Both the position numbers and the translations under genes were made by a program. From NCBI GenBank assembly GCA_003599025.1, contig QZIL01000034.1, forward strand, positions 1 through 58,385: a DNA stretch of 58,385 nt, read 5' to 3'. The notes under the pieces are model-generated. The model was not told the DNA's origin. It saw nothing but the letters and a program-made list of their open reading frames with translations, and searched no databases. Origin of the DNA: Nitrospiraceae bacterium. Lineage in GTDB: Bacteria > Nitrospirota > Thermodesulfovibrionia > UBA6902. This document shows, in pieces, positions 31,769 to 41,359 of the stretch (its first letter is position 1; each line of letters starts with the position of its first letter).

Positions 31769-34765
31769 ATGGAAGTAAAATCAGACAGGAAACTTACAGC
31801 TTTTTTTCTGATCTTTACACTTTCAGGATTTTCCGGTCTTATTTATGAGTCGATCTGGACCCACTACCTGAAGCTTTTTCTGGGGCACGCGGCATATGCC
31901 CAGACCCTGGTGATGGCTATCTTCATGGGCGGCTTGACTATAGGGTCCTGGCTCTGCAGCAGATATTCCGCCAGATGGAAAAACCTTCTCATCGGCTATG
32001 CAGTGGCAGAGGGGGCCGTCGGCCTTTTCGCGCTGGTCTTTCACAATGTATTTGATCAGGCCACTCAGATCTCTTATACAACCATTATACCAGGCCTTCA
32101 GCAGGCAGCAGTTGTCAATGCATACAAATGGACGCTGTCGACCCTGATGATACTGCCACAGTCGGTCCTGCTCGGCATGACCTTTCCTTTGATGAGCTCG
32201 GGTATCATCCGTCTCTCTCCGCAAAACCCGGGCAGGTCCATTTCATTGCTTTACTTTACCAACAGCATTGGCGCTGCAGCAGGGGTACTTGTAAGCGGTT
32301 TCATTCTCATCCGTCTGATCGGCCTTCCGTGGACCATGAGAACCGCCGGAATAATCAATATCTTCCTTGCAATTTCTGTATGGCTGCTTGCGAAAGGGCA
32401 GACTGCGGAAGTCCAGGCCATTGAAGCTGAAAAGGATGGAGCGCAGGAATATTCGGGTAAAAAATGGTATCTGATTCTTCTATTCGCCTCACTGGTCACC
32501 GGAGCAGCATCATTTATATATGAGATCGGATGGATACGCATGCTGAATCTTGTGCTGGGAAGTTCGACTAATGCCTTTGAACTTATGCTCAGCGCCTTTA
32601 TCTTTGGCCTCGCACTGGGGGCATTATGGATACAGCGCCGGATCGACAGGATCTCTGATCCATTGCGTTACCTCATCACAGTCCAGATTGCGATGGGCCT
32701 TTTCGCCCTTTTCACGCTGCTTCTCTACGGCAGCACTTTTGAGGTCATTGAACAGATATCAAAGACAATCAGCAGAACAGATACTGGCTATATCATATTC
32801 AATCTTTCGATGAGCGCTATTGCCCTGGCGGTTATGCTCCCGGCAACATTCTGCGCCGGGATGACCCTGCCGCTTATCACGTATATATTGATCAAAAAGG
32901 GCCATGGAGAACGTAGCATCGGTGCAGTGTATGCGGCAAATACGATAGGCGCCATTGCCGGGGTCTTCTTTGCAGTACACTTCGGAATGCCCATACTGGG
33001 TTTGCGAAAGCTTATAACTTTCGGTGCTGCGCTTGATATGACGCTCGGACTGGCGCTTATGTGGGGGGCTGCAAAATATAGCAGTAAACGCGTACCTGCT
33101 GTTGTGACCTTTCTATCTATTTGCGCTATTACCTCAGTCCTTTTTTTAGTGAGGTTCGATTCATATAAAATGGCGTCCGGCGCTTATCGAACTGGTAAGC
33201 TCCTTACATCCAAAGACTGCGAACTCATATTCCACCGGGACGGCAAGACAGCCACCGTCAGTTTATTTAAGTATCAGAACGGCGAGATAACCGTAAGTAC
33301 AAATGGAAAAGTGGACGCGGGTCTCAACATGAGCACTCTTACTGACGCCAAACCATTCCCTGATGAACCCACCATGGTCCTTTTAGGGGCCCTACCTATG
33401 GCGCTCCATCCTCAGGCAGCCGAGGTTGCTGCCATCGGCTTTGGTTCAGGCCTGACCACTCATACCCTGTTAAGTAATCCCGGGATCAGACTGGTCGATA
33501 CTGTGGAGATTGAAAAATACATGATTGAGGCGTCAAATATCTTCCGCCCCCGTGTTGAGCTGGCCTACAGTGACCCGCGAAGCAGGATCTACATTGATGA
33601 TGCCAAGACTTTTTTTTCAGGCCATCACAGGAAATACGATATCATCATTTCCGAGCCGTCAAACCCCTGGGTCAGCGGAGTCGCCGGACTTTTTTCTGAA
33701 GAATTTTACCGTCAGATCAATAACCATCTGAAAGAAGACGGATTGTTTGTACAGTGGGTCCAGCTATACGAAATAGACGTAAAGCTCGTCATTTCTGTAT
33801 TAAAGGCAATAGCATCGAGTTATTCTGATTTTGCAGTGTATGCAGCCACCGAAGGAGACATGATAATCATCGCTAAAAAAGCCGGCATGATCTCCAGGCC
33901 AGACCATAATATATTTGAAATCCCAGACATTGCCGGGGCATTAAAGCGTATCAGGGTTGAGGGCATGCAGGACATTGATATCAGAAAAATAGGCGATAAG
34001 CAGTTTCTGGGAGAACTGCTTGCAGCCTTCCCTGTCAGGGCAAATTCTGACTATTACCCTGTCCTTGATCAGAACGCGGCCCGCACCAGATTTCTCAGGG
34101 CCAATGCGCAGGACCTGCTCGACCTCTCTCATTTGCTTCTGCCTGCTATGGAGCTGCTGAACAGAACTGCCCCTTCACATGAGGTCACAAATGTCACCCC
34201 CTCGGAAGTTTTCTATCCATCTAAATTTTCCTATGCATCAATGGCAATGCGTGATCTTTGCGTCAGCGGTCGCTTTGATAAGCCTGAGGAGATTATCCCA
34301 TTTGAGATAAGGGAGAACATTTCTAAATTTAAAGAGACATTTTGCGACTGCCGGTCCGCACCTGACCAGACCGAAAGGTTCTTCACTCTTTACAATACAT
34401 CGATTATGATTACATCCTATTTAAGTCCGCAAGACCTCAATGCTGTCTTGAACAGATTGGGATCAGTCCCGTGCGCCGACTCACTTTCAGCCGGTGAACA
34501 AAACTGGATCAGGCTGTTTAAGGCAATAGGGGACCGGGATGCGCAGGCCATGGTCAGCATGGCAGAGTATATTCTGGAAAATGAAATGCTGATGACCCTG
34601 ACTTCTGAAAAATACCTTGTTGCCGCTGGTATGGCAGGCTCGCTTATCCAGGGGGACAGGCAGGGTGCATACAACTTCTGGACCACCTACCAGTCAGATA
34701 TATTTGAGACAGGACCGGACCTGTTATTTCAAATGCTCGTGGCCAAAAGCACCATTGCTGACTGA
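31769..34765 (+). CDS. Fused multi-membrane-span / spermidine synthase-like protein
   Basis: This is a 998-residue protein. The first half has about 10-12 hydrophobic helices in two similar blocks (FSGLIYESIWTHYLKLFLG near the start; GAASFIYEIGWIRMLNLVLG near residue 245). Around residues 530-720 comes a spermidine-synthase-like Rossmann domain (VDTVEIEKYMIEASNIF, IYIDDAKTFF, DIIISEPSNPWVSGVAGLFS). A C-terminal helical region of about 250 residues follows. This fused family is widespread, but its substrate and whether it makes polyamines are unclear. It is monocistronic, with a hairpin after the stop. Confidence 0.85.
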   Translation: MEVKSDRKLTAFFLIFTLSGFSGLIYESIWTHYLKLFLGHAAYAQTLVMAIFMGGLTIGSWLCSRYSARWKNLLIGYAVAEGAVGLFALVFHNVFDQATQISYTTIIPGLQQAAVVNAYKWTLSTLMILPQSVLLGMTFPLMSSGIIRLSPQNPGRSISLLYFTNSIGAAAGVLVSGFILIRLIGLPWTMRTAGIINIFLAISVWLLAKGQTAEVQAIEAEKDGAQEYSGKKWYLILLFASLVTGAASFIYEIGWIRMLNLVLGSSTNAFELMLSAFIFGLALGALWIQRRIDRISDPLRYLITVQIAMGLFALFTLLLYGSTFEVIEQISKTISRTDTGYIIFNLSMSAIALAVMLPATFCAGMTLPLITYILIKKGHGERSIGAVYAANTIGAIAGVFFAVHFGMPILGLRKLITFGAALDMTLGLALMWGAAKYSSKRVPAVVTFLSICAITSVLFLVRFDSYKMASGAYRTGKLLTSKDCELIFHRDGKTATVSLFKYQNGEITVSTNGKVDAGLNMSTLTDAKPFPDEPTMVLLGALPMALHPQAAEVAAIGFGSGLTTHTLLSNPGIRLVDTVEIEKYMIEASNIFRPRVELAYSDPRSRIYIDDAKTFFSGHHRKYDIIISEPSNPWVSGVAGLFSEEFYRQINNHLKEDGLFVQWVQLYEIDVKLVISVLKAIASSYSDFAVYAATEGDMIIIAKKAGMISRPDHNIFEIPDIAGALKRIRVEGMQDIDIRKIGDKQFLGELLAAFPVRANSDYYPVLDQNAARTRFLRANAQDLLDLSHLLLPAMELLNRTAPSHEVTNVTPSEVFYPSKFSYASMAMRDLCVSGRFDKPEEIIPFEIRENISKFKETFCDCRSAPDQTERFFTLYNTSIMITSYLSPQDLNAVLNRLGSVPCADSLSAGEQNWIRLFKAIGDRDAQAMVSMAEYILENEMLMTLTSEKYLVAAGMAGSLIQGDRQGAYNFWTTYQSDIFETGPDLLFQMLVAKSTIAD

Positions 34766-34767
34766 AA

Positions 34768-34788
34768 TATGGAGGTTCAACCTCCATA
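34768..34788. terminator. Perfect palindrome between convergent genes
   Basis: TATGGAGGTT and AACCTCCATA flank a single C, a perfect 10-bp inverted repeat between two converging stop codons. It lacks a T-tract. It is probably a bidirectional transcription barrier. Confidence 0.5.
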
Positions 34789-34791
34789 GGA

Positions 34792-35685
34792 TCAGACCAG
34801 TCTTCTGCTGATCAGGGGTTCGAGAGCGGCTATCATGCAACCATTACTGAAGATCGTGACCTTCCCGGTGCTCTCTGAAACTACGATGGCCACGGCCTCT
34901 GTCCGCCGTGAAATTCCTGCTGCTGCGCGATGACGTGCGCCCAGTCCGCGGAGGGTCTTTGCTGATGCACCGCCTGCATCAAGATGACGGCCGGCAGCCT
35001 CAACGTAACCGTCTCCGGAAATTATAATGGCCCCGTCGAGCTTGGCGAGCTCTTTCATGCTCTCCACGACTTCAGGCCTGGAGATCTTTCTCTCTCTGCG
35101 GGCATATCCCCTGAACGGATTGAACACAGCCTGGTGAGAAAGCTTCATCACGTTTACGTGGTCTCCTATTACAAAAACTGTCCCTACTGATTTCCCCTCT
35201 CTTCCAAGCGCCCCTATATCAAGGGCTATATCGGCAACAGCCATGATGGTGTGAAACGCCCTGTTATTTATAAGACCTTTGACATCAAAGGGATAATCTT
35301 CGCTCCATGACAGTGAAAGATCGTGCACAGTGATCGTATCGAGATGGTTTTTACCTGATGGCCCCAGTACACACACAACCCTGCTGCCTGAAGTAATAAG
35401 TCCCTGCATTACACCATGGAGAAATGCGTACTTGATCCTTGAGAAACGGCTCTGGTTACCGGACCAGCTGCGTATAACAGCCCTGCAGGACTTCCTTATA
35501 CCGGACTCTGAGATTTTCAGGTCACTGGGAAGTACAAGTATTATCTGTCCGCTGTAAGTTCTCCCGGAGCGAAGCCACCAGCGGTATTCACTTTGTGATG
35601 CGAGAAAAACAAAGATGGACCCGCTGTCTGTCTGCTCAGCAATCCTGATTGCATTCTCTATTATTATGTCCTTCTGGTCAGTCAT
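34792..35685 (-). CDS. Diadenylate cyclase with N-terminal pyruvate-kinase-C-like domain
   Basis: This 297-residue protein has a C-terminal DAC (DisA_N) domain with both active-site motifs, LDGAIIISGDG (DGA at 217-219) and GARHRAAAGIS (RHR at 251-253). It should make c-di-AMP from two ATP. The N-terminal 130 residues (SIFVFLASQSEYRWW, QIILVLPSDLKIS, GSRVVCVLGPSG) resemble the alpha/beta PK-C-like domain of archaeal DacZ-type cyclases rather than the membrane helices of CdaA. The start lies 6 bases after the upstream hypothetical gene, so the two form an operon. Confidence 0.88.
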   Translation of the reverse strand: MTDQKDIIIENAIRIAEQTDSGSIFVFLASQSEYRWWLRSGRTYSGQIILVLPSDLKISESGIRKSCRAVIRSWSGNQSRFSRIKYAFLHGVMQGLITSGSRVVCVLGPSGKNHLDTITVHDLSLSWSEDYPFDVKGLINNRAFHTIMAVADIALDIGALGREGKSVGTVFVIGDHVNVMKLSHQAVFNPFRGYARRERKISRPEVVESMKELAKLDGAIIISGDGYVEAAGRHLDAGGASAKTLRGLGARHRAAAGISRRTEAVAIVVSESTGKVTIFSNGCMIAALEPLISRRLV

Positions 35686-35691
35686 GTGATC

Positions 35692-36156
35692 TTATTCCTC
35701 AATTTTTGATATCCAGCTTTTCAACTCTTCCTTCACATCCTGTGGAATATCGGGGCGTGACTTCCAGTCCAGAAATTTATCTTTTAAAGAATTTAATATT
35801 GCCTGGCTGTTAAAGCTTTTTAATTCAATATGGGACGACGGTTTAGTAATTTTTGATAAATCGATGACCGGAATATCACCTGTATCCTCAAATGTATCAA
35901 AAAATCTGTCGATTTGCTCTTGATGTTCAGGAAACCGCCTGATAAGAAAATTCCTGAAATTAAAATCATTCTTGGATTCCAGAAAATAATTGAATTTTTC
36001 TCCACTTATATTCAAGTCCTTTGCGCATGAAAACAATAAATCCGTATAGTCAATATTTCTCTTCTTCCCCACTTCCCGTGCTGCATCATCCGGCGTATAA
36101 TGCTTTTTCACTACAATCTTATATATTTCTAAAATATTTGATATTGAATTTTTCAT
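35692..36156 (-). CDS. Hypothetical helical protein
   Basis: This 154-residue soluble protein begins MKNSISNILEIYKIVVKKHYTPDDAAREVGKK. It is rich in charged helices and ends DIPQDVKEELKSWISKIEE. It is more A+T-rich than its neighbours. I recognise no domain. It is cotranscribed with, and 6 bases upstream of, the diadenylate cyclase gene. Confidence 0.7.
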   Translation of the reverse strand: MKNSISNILEIYKIVVKKHYTPDDAAREVGKKRNIDYTDLLFSCAKDLNISGEKFNYFLESKNDFNFRNFLIRRFPEHQEQIDRFFDTFEDTGDIPVIDLSKITKPSSHIELKSFNSQAILNSLKDKFLDWKSRPDIPQDVKEELKSWISKIEE

Positions 36157-36248
36157 GTATCAGAGTTATAGCAAAATTGAGATCAGCTATTACGAAATAA
36201 TCACGATATTTTAAATAATCCTGTTATAAATACAAACCGTTTCTTCCT

Positions 36249-36521
36249 TCACACCGCTGGTTTCAAAAACCGCTCCAGCGTCTTATATGGCTGTGCCGGC
36301 CAGTCTGTCTACATTCAACACGGTAGCGGGAACTGCCGTTATACCGTTCTTTTGCGAAAGCTCCATGTACTCATCAGCCTTTGCCTTAAAAGCTTAAAAA
36401 GGACCCCCTCCGATTTTTCGCGGTAAAGCCCGACTGACAATGTAATATCCGCAAGTTCAGAAATCGTTGTAATATTTGTACGCTTCTGCAAAGCTGGAGT
36501 CGAACAACGCTGTGAAGTCAT
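36249..36521 (-). pseudogene. Decayed thioredoxin-fold gene
   Basis: On the minus strand one frame gives KADEYMELSQKNGITAVPA, then TVLNVDRLAGTA (cis-proline type VPATVLN ending of thioredoxin-like proteins). It hits a stop, while the neighbouring frame continues QPYKTLERFLKPAV and stops at 36249. Together they read as one thioredoxin-like C-terminus broken by a single frameshift. Upstream to about 36521 other frames have remnants (FDSSFAEAYKYYNDF) but no continuous domain. The parent gene cannot be named more precisely. Confidence 0.45.
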
Positions 36522-36535
36522 AATATTGCCTGATG

Positions 36536-37081
36536 CTATGAGGCCATGAGAATCATTACCATCTGGCGGCCTTCCATCTTCGGGTGTGACTCAATTTTTG
36601 CGACATCCGCCAGTTCAGAAGCCAGCCTGCTCAGGACATCCGCGCCAAGTTCTTTATGTGTAAATTCCCTGCCTCTGAAGCGCATGGTCACTTTGACCTT
36701 GTCACCGTGATCAATGAACTTCCGTGCATTAAGTTTCTTGAACTCGTAATCATGGGTATCTATGGAAGGGCGCATCCTGATTTCCTTCAGGGTTACAGTC
36801 GCCTGCTGTTTTTTGGCCTTACGCGCTTTCTTGGCCTGCTCGAATTTGAACTTCCTGTAGTCCATAATCTTGCAGACCGGCGGCTCGGCCTGCGGGCTGA
36901 TCTCTACGAGATCCAGGTCCCTTTCTCTGGCGATCTTCAATGCCGACTCAATATCCATTATTCCGATCTGCGCTTCCTCATCAACGACCCGGATCTCTTT
37001 TGACTTGATAAGCCTTATCTGGTTATTGATGCGGGTCTTGTCAATGACCCTCCTGGGTGATGTTCGTCTTTGATTAGTTAT
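36536..37081 (-). CDS. infC: Translation initiation factor IF-3, apparent AUA start
   Basis: This is a 181-residue IF-3. It has the N-terminal domain (RINNQIRLIKSKEIRVVDEEAQIGIM), the linker (YRKFKFEQAKKARKAKKQQ) and the C-terminal domain (KEIRMRPSIDTHDYEFKKLNARKFI, MRFRGREFTHKELG). The strong AAAGGAGGA at about 37087-37095 is correctly spaced only for ATA at 37079-37081 (ITNQRRTS); no ATG is near. E. coli infC uses AUU, and IF-3 represses its own non-canonical start, so AUA fits that autoregulation. A GTG at 37129 in frame lacks a comparable site. Unusually, rpmI and rplT do not follow. Confidence 0.9.
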   Translation of the reverse strand: MTNQRRTSPRRVIDKTRINNQIRLIKSKEIRVVDEEAQIGIMDIESALKIARERDLDLVEISPQAEPPVCKIMDYRKFKFEQAKKARKAKKQQATVTLKEIRMRPSIDTHDYEFKKLNARKFIDHGDKVKVTMRFRGREFTHKELGADVLSRLASELADVAKIESHPKMEGRQMVMILMAS

Positions 37082-37129
37082 GGTGTGTCCTCCTTTTTTA
37101 TAGTTATTTTTCAGCGGTCCCGGTCTCAC

Positions 37130-37519
37130 ACAATCTGTGCAAATCTACCGGTATGCATATGTAGTGTAACATGTTTGCATGATAAGACTGTGTTAATGAA
37201 ATATCAGGGGCAATCTGAAGGTTTCTTTTCATTCTTTAAATATCTAAAACAAATCACCTAGGGAGAGAAGTTCAACGGGCAATAATTTATTTGTATATGA
37301 ATTTACACTGAGAAGTCGTAGCCTGTAGCATTTAGAATGAGACTTATTTTTAATAGTTTTTTCTTTATCCATATTATTGTAAAGTACTTAATATGGCATT
37401 ATATACATAACCGGGTCTTCTCAAAGAGGCAATGATTTTTTCACCCTTGATCCCTGGTTTCAGTGTCTGGAGATACGCGGTACTGATTCCCCGGTGTGTG
37501 TAAATAAAAGGAGTTTATT
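37130..37519. other. Divergent intergenic region between infC and the MscS gene
   Basis: In 390 bp I see no gene. It must hold the infC promoter (minus) and the MscS-type promoter (plus). AAAAGGAGT just before 37520 is the MscS ribosome binding site. No known riboswitch or leader fold was recognised. Confidence 0.5.
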
Positions 37520-38416
37520 ATGGATATTCACGAATATATCAAGCCCCTGTGGGGATGGACACTGACAAGCGGAGTAAGAATCATCTTTATCCTGATACTG
37601 GCCCTGCTGGCCTTAAAAGTCGCCACAATAATCTCGACACGCCTGCTTACCGGATTCAGTGAGCGTCAGAAGGACGCGGAATTCCAGAAAAGGACCGAAA
37701 CTCTCAACTCTGTTGTGCGTTACATAATGAAGGTCCTTATTCTCATTATCGCTGCCATGATGATACTGAGGGAAATCGGACTGGATATCGGGCCGGTGCT
37801 TGCTGCAGCCGGTGTTGTGGGACTGGCGGTCGGCTTTGGTGCTCAAAACCTTGTGCAGGATGTAATAAGCGGTTTTTTTATCCTGCTTGAAGACCAGATC
37901 CGCGTCGGTGACGTAGTGCAGATCGCTGGCAAGGGAGGTCTCGTGGAGAAGGTAAACCTGAGAATGACGATACTGCGCGACATGTCAGGCAATGTCCATT
38001 ACGTCAGAAACGGCAAGATAGACCTGGTTACCAACATGACAAAGGAATTCTCACGTTATGTTTTTGAGATAGGAGTGGCATACCGAGAAGACGTGGATGA
38101 AGTAATTAAAGTTATCAAGCAGATAGATGAAGACCTGCGCAGTGACGCGGAATATAGGGACAATATACTCGAACCAATCGAAATCCTCGGACTGGACCAG
38201 TTCGCCGACTCAGCAGTTGTAATAAAAGCGCGTTACAAGACAAAGCCCAGCGAGCAGTGGAAGACAGGACGTGAATTCAACAGGCGGATGAAAAGGAAAT
38301 TTGACGAGCTTAATATTGAAATACCCTTCCCGCATTTGACCCTGTACATGGGTCAGGACAAGGAAGGCCGGACCCCGCCGGTCAATGTTGAGGTAAGAGA
38401 ACGTCAGAGTTCGTAA
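37520..38416 (+). CDS. MscS-family mechanosensitive channel
   Basis: This 298-residue protein has three membrane helices: IIFILILALLALKVATIIS, VLILIIAAMMILREIGLDI, and the pore helix GPVLAAAGVVGLAVGFGAQNL with the Gly/Ala packing typical of MscS TM3. The cytoplasmic beta domain follows (DQIRVGDVVQIAGKGGLVEKVNLRMTILRD; VRNGKI), then the alpha/beta vestibule. It opens under membrane tension to release solutes during hypo-osmotic shock. Confidence 0.93.
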   Translation: MDIHEYIKPLWGWTLTSGVRIIFILILALLALKVATIISTRLLTGFSERQKDAEFQKRTETLNSVVRYIMKVLILIIAAMMILREIGLDIGPVLAAAGVVGLAVGFGAQNLVQDVISGFFILLEDQIRVGDVVQIAGKGGLVEKVNLRMTILRDMSGNVHYVRNGKIDLVTNMTKEFSRYVFEIGVAYREDVDEVIKVIKQIDEDLRSDAEYRDNILEPIEILGLDQFADSAVVIKARYKTKPSEQWKTGREFNRRMKRKFDELNIEIPFPHLTLYMGQDKEGRTPPVNVEVRERQSS

Positions 38417-38447
38417 TTTCCGGGGATTGCACCTGACAACAGATTAA

Positions 38448-39842
38448 TTAATCATGCCCGTTCTTTTTTGACGGTGATTCAGAAGACCCGTTGATGTTTG
38501 ACTTCTCAAGCCGATAGAGGAATGCCTTGTAGCTCATCCCCAGAAGTTTAGCGGCCTTTGTCGCAACACCTCCTGCCCTTTCCATGGCCTTGCGGATAAG
38601 TTCATTCTCCATCTTTTCAAGATCAAGACCTTCAGGCGGGATATCAAATGCGGACGCCCTGCCGCCGGGCTGAAGTATTTCGAGCTCACCCTGGATGTCT
38701 TTCATGTTTATTGTCCCGGTGTCATTTAAAAGCACGGCCCTCTCTATGACGGACTCCATCTGCCTTATGTTACCGGGCCAGTTATATTCAACAAGTGCCT
38801 TCATGGCAGCCGGCTCGATCGCCCTGATCCTTTTGCCGAATTCCTCGTTGTATTTCTTCATAAAGAAATTAACCAGCTCAGGGATGTCAGCGGACCTTTC
38901 CCTCAGAGGAGGTAGAGCTATGGTCACAACCTTCAGCCGGTAATAAATGTCCTCCCTGAATTTGCCTTCGGCCACTTCCTTTTCAAGGTCCTTGTTTGTC
39001 GCTGCAATGATTCTTACATCTATTTTTATTGAGTCCTTGCCCCCTATCCTACGTATCTCCTTGTCCTGCAGGACCCTGAGAAGTTTTGACTGTAATGGAA
39101 GCGGCAGGTCGCCTATTTCATCCAGGAACAGGGTGCCGCCGTTTGTCAATTCAAACAGGCCCTCTTTTCGCGAGGTGGCCCCTGTAAATGCCCCTGGCTC
39201 ATACCCGAAGAGCTCGCTCTCAACCAGATTTTCAGGGATCGCAGCACAATTAAGCGCGGTAAAGTGTCTTGTCCTCCTGTTGCTGTTATAATGGATCGCC
39301 CTCGCCACCAGTTCCTTGCCGGTACCGCTCTCTCCCCTGATAAGGACCGTGGCCCCTGACGGTGCTACTTTCTTGACGATCTCCATCGCCCTCTGCATCC
39401 TGTCGGACTTCCCGACTATCCCTTCGATCTTGAACTTGTCATAAAGTTCCCTCTGAAGATGCAGGTTTTCCTTAAGAAGGTTAACGCGCTCAAGGCCGCG
39501 CCTGACAGTCAGAAATATAGTGTCCTTGTCGAGCGGTTTGGTAAGATAATCAAAGGCCCCTTTTTTCACCGCCTCAACAGCAGACGATATGGTGCCGTGT
39601 GCTGTAATAATAATAACTGACGGCTGAAAGGGTTCTTCAGGGACTGACTCCATGAACTCTATTCCATCCATACCCTCCATCCTCAGATCAGTAAGAATAA
39701 TATCAGGATGGAACTTCTTTATTAACTCAAGTGCTTCCTCACCCGAAGCAGCAGCATAAGTCTCATATCCTTCTCCGTCAAGTATCGTCTTGAGAATGTC
39801 ACGCTGAAGAGGTTCGTCATCTACAACGAGGATTACCGGCAT
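38448..39842 (-). CDS. NtrC-type sigma-54 response regulator
   Basis: This 464-residue protein has a receiver (VDDEPLQRDILKTIL, phospho-acceptor Asp in IILTDLRMEGMDG), an AAA+ domain (Walker A GESGTGKELVA, sigma-54 contact loop GAFTGA, FLDEIGDLPL, ATNKDLE) and a C-terminal Fis-type helix-turn-helix (GGVATKAAKLLGMSYKAFLYRLEK). The intact GAFTGA shows it activates sigma-54 promoters. It starts one base after the kinase stop, so the pair is a tight operon. Confidence 0.95.
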   Translation of the reverse strand: MPVILVVDDEPLQRDILKTILDGEGYETYAAASGEEALELIKKFHPDIILTDLRMEGMDGIEFMESVPEEPFQPSVIIITAHGTISSAVEAVKKGAFDYLTKPLDKDTIFLTVRRGLERVNLLKENLHLQRELYDKFKIEGIVGKSDRMQRAMEIVKKVAPSGATVLIRGESGTGKELVARAIHYNSNRRTRHFTALNCAAIPENLVESELFGYEPGAFTGATSRKEGLFELTNGGTLFLDEIGDLPLPLQSKLLRVLQDKEIRRIGGKDSIKIDVRIIAATNKDLEKEVAEGKFREDIYYRLKVVTIALPPLRERSADIPELVNFFMKKYNEEFGKRIRAIEPAAMKALVEYNWPGNIRQMESVIERAVLLNDTGTINMKDIQGELEILQPGGRASAFDIPPEGLDLEKMENELIRKAMERAGGVATKAAKLLGMSYKAFLYRLEKSNINGSSESPSKKNGHD

Positions 39843-39843
39843 G

Positions 39844-41277
39844 TTAATATCCCCTGCCCACAGGTAAAAATACAGTCATAATACTTCCTTTTCCTTCCGT
39901 GCTTTCAAATGATATTTTGCCGCCGTGTTCTTTGATTATCCTCTGGGTAAAGGAAAGCCCGAGGCCCAGCCCCCTGGTCTTTGTAGTAAAAAACGGTTCA
40001 AATATCTTTGCCATCTTGTCCTGCGGTACCCCGGACCCGGTGTCCTCGACCTTAAGGAAGAACTTCGTATCAGCTTCGCCGGTCGTGATCGACAGTATGC
40101 CACCGCTATGCATCGCCTCCAGTGCATTGATGATTATATTATAAATGCAGGTCTTGATAAATTCGGGGTCTACATGCAGCTTCGGCATGGTCTCGTAATG
40201 TTTGCGTATGTGAATATTTTCCTGCCGGGCCTTTGCCGATACAAGCTCAACAACGTCATCTATCAGTTTTTCCATGTCAGTCTCACGGCGGTTCAGTTCA
40301 AAGGGCCTGCCGAATTCAAGAAAACTTTCAGTAAACCTGCTGACACGCTGTATCTCACCCTTCATATTATGAATAAGAGAATCAAACTTCTCAGCCTTGT
40401 CCGGGTCTGAAGGCCTTGACACCTCCTTTATATGGTCTATCGAAAGGTTGATGAAATTCAGGGGGTTTTTGATTTCATGAGCGATGTTCTGGGCAAACTG
40501 TCCGATGCCTGCAAGATGCTCGGCCTTCCTGAGCTTTTCGGTCAGTTCCCTTTCCTCCTGCAGCTTCTTGACCATGTAGTTGAAGCTTCGTGCCAGCTCC
40601 CCTATCTCATCCTTCCTGTTGGTGCGGAGTTCCTGGTTCAGGTCTCCGAGGGCCACCCTCTGGGCCGCAGTCACAACCTCCTCAATAGGTTTGGTATATC
40701 TGCCTGCCAGAAAAACAGCCAGGACTATACCTATACCAAATATGATTGAGGCTGCAACGATCCTTCTTATAGCACTTGTCTGAAGGAAAACAGAGAAGTC
40801 TTCCGTGTTCAATGTAAGATATATATAACCCATATGCTTTTCACCTGAAACAACAGGGATCATAACATTATATCCGCCCTTCTCTTCGCCTGTAACCGGC
40901 TGTCCCAGCTCCGCCTTGAATATAAGTTCCTTCTTGCTTTTTGTTATCCACTTTCCAACATCTTTCGGGTTTGTACTCGAAATAATCCGGTCGGACGTGC
41001 TTATAACAGATATCTCCTTTACGCCTTTAGGATTGAGCTTGTTAAGAAAACTCTGCAGACGTTTTTCATCAGTCAATCCTCCGCTTGTCGCCTCCTTCAG
41101 TCCGATCTGGATGGATTTTGAAAGCTCAGACGTCTGCCTTTCAAACTCGTTGTAAATCAGTTTCTCAGATTGATAATAAAGGAAGACAAGTATCGAGATG
41201 AGGCTGAGGCTGAGAAACAGCATCATTGCTATCAGCTTCTTGTATAGGGTCAGCTTAAAGATTTTGTCTCTGAGCAT
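39844..41277 (-). CDS. NtrB/ZraS-type membrane histidine kinase
   Basis: This 477-residue protein has helix 1 (LIAMMLFLSLSLISILVFLYY), a periplasmic sensor of about 130 residues (SKSIQIGLKEATSGG, Cache-like), helix 2 (RIVAASIIFGIGIVLAVFLA), HAMP (VTAAQRVALGDLNQELRTNRKDE), HisKA with HEIKNPLNFINLSIDH, and a catalytic domain with NIIINALEAM and GLGLGLSFTQRIIKEHGG. It phosphorylates the sigma-54 activator encoded next. The signal is unknown; the architecture resembles envelope-stress or metal sensors such as ZraS. Confidence 0.93.
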   Translation of the reverse strand: MLRDKIFKLTLYKKLIAMMLFLSLSLISILVFLYYQSEKLIYNEFERQTSELSKSIQIGLKEATSGGLTDEKRLQSFLNKLNPKGVKEISVISTSDRIISSTNPKDVGKWITKSKKELIFKAELGQPVTGEEKGGYNVMIPVVSGEKHMGYIYLTLNTEDFSVFLQTSAIRRIVAASIIFGIGIVLAVFLAGRYTKPIEEVVTAAQRVALGDLNQELRTNRKDEIGELARSFNYMVKKLQEERELTEKLRKAEHLAGIGQFAQNIAHEIKNPLNFINLSIDHIKEVSRPSDPDKAEKFDSLIHNMKGEIQRVSRFTESFLEFGRPFELNRRETDMEKLIDDVVELVSAKARQENIHIRKHYETMPKLHVDPEFIKTCIYNIIINALEAMHSGGILSITTGEADTKFFLKVEDTGSGVPQDKMAKIFEPFFTTKTRGLGLGLSFTQRIIKEHGGKISFESTEGKGSIMTVFLPVGRGY

Positions 41278-41359
41278 GCGGTTAGTCTTCCGTAATCATT
41301 TTCATTGGACAAAAGGCATATAGTTGTTTCGAATTACATTATAAAGCATTTGACGCTGA

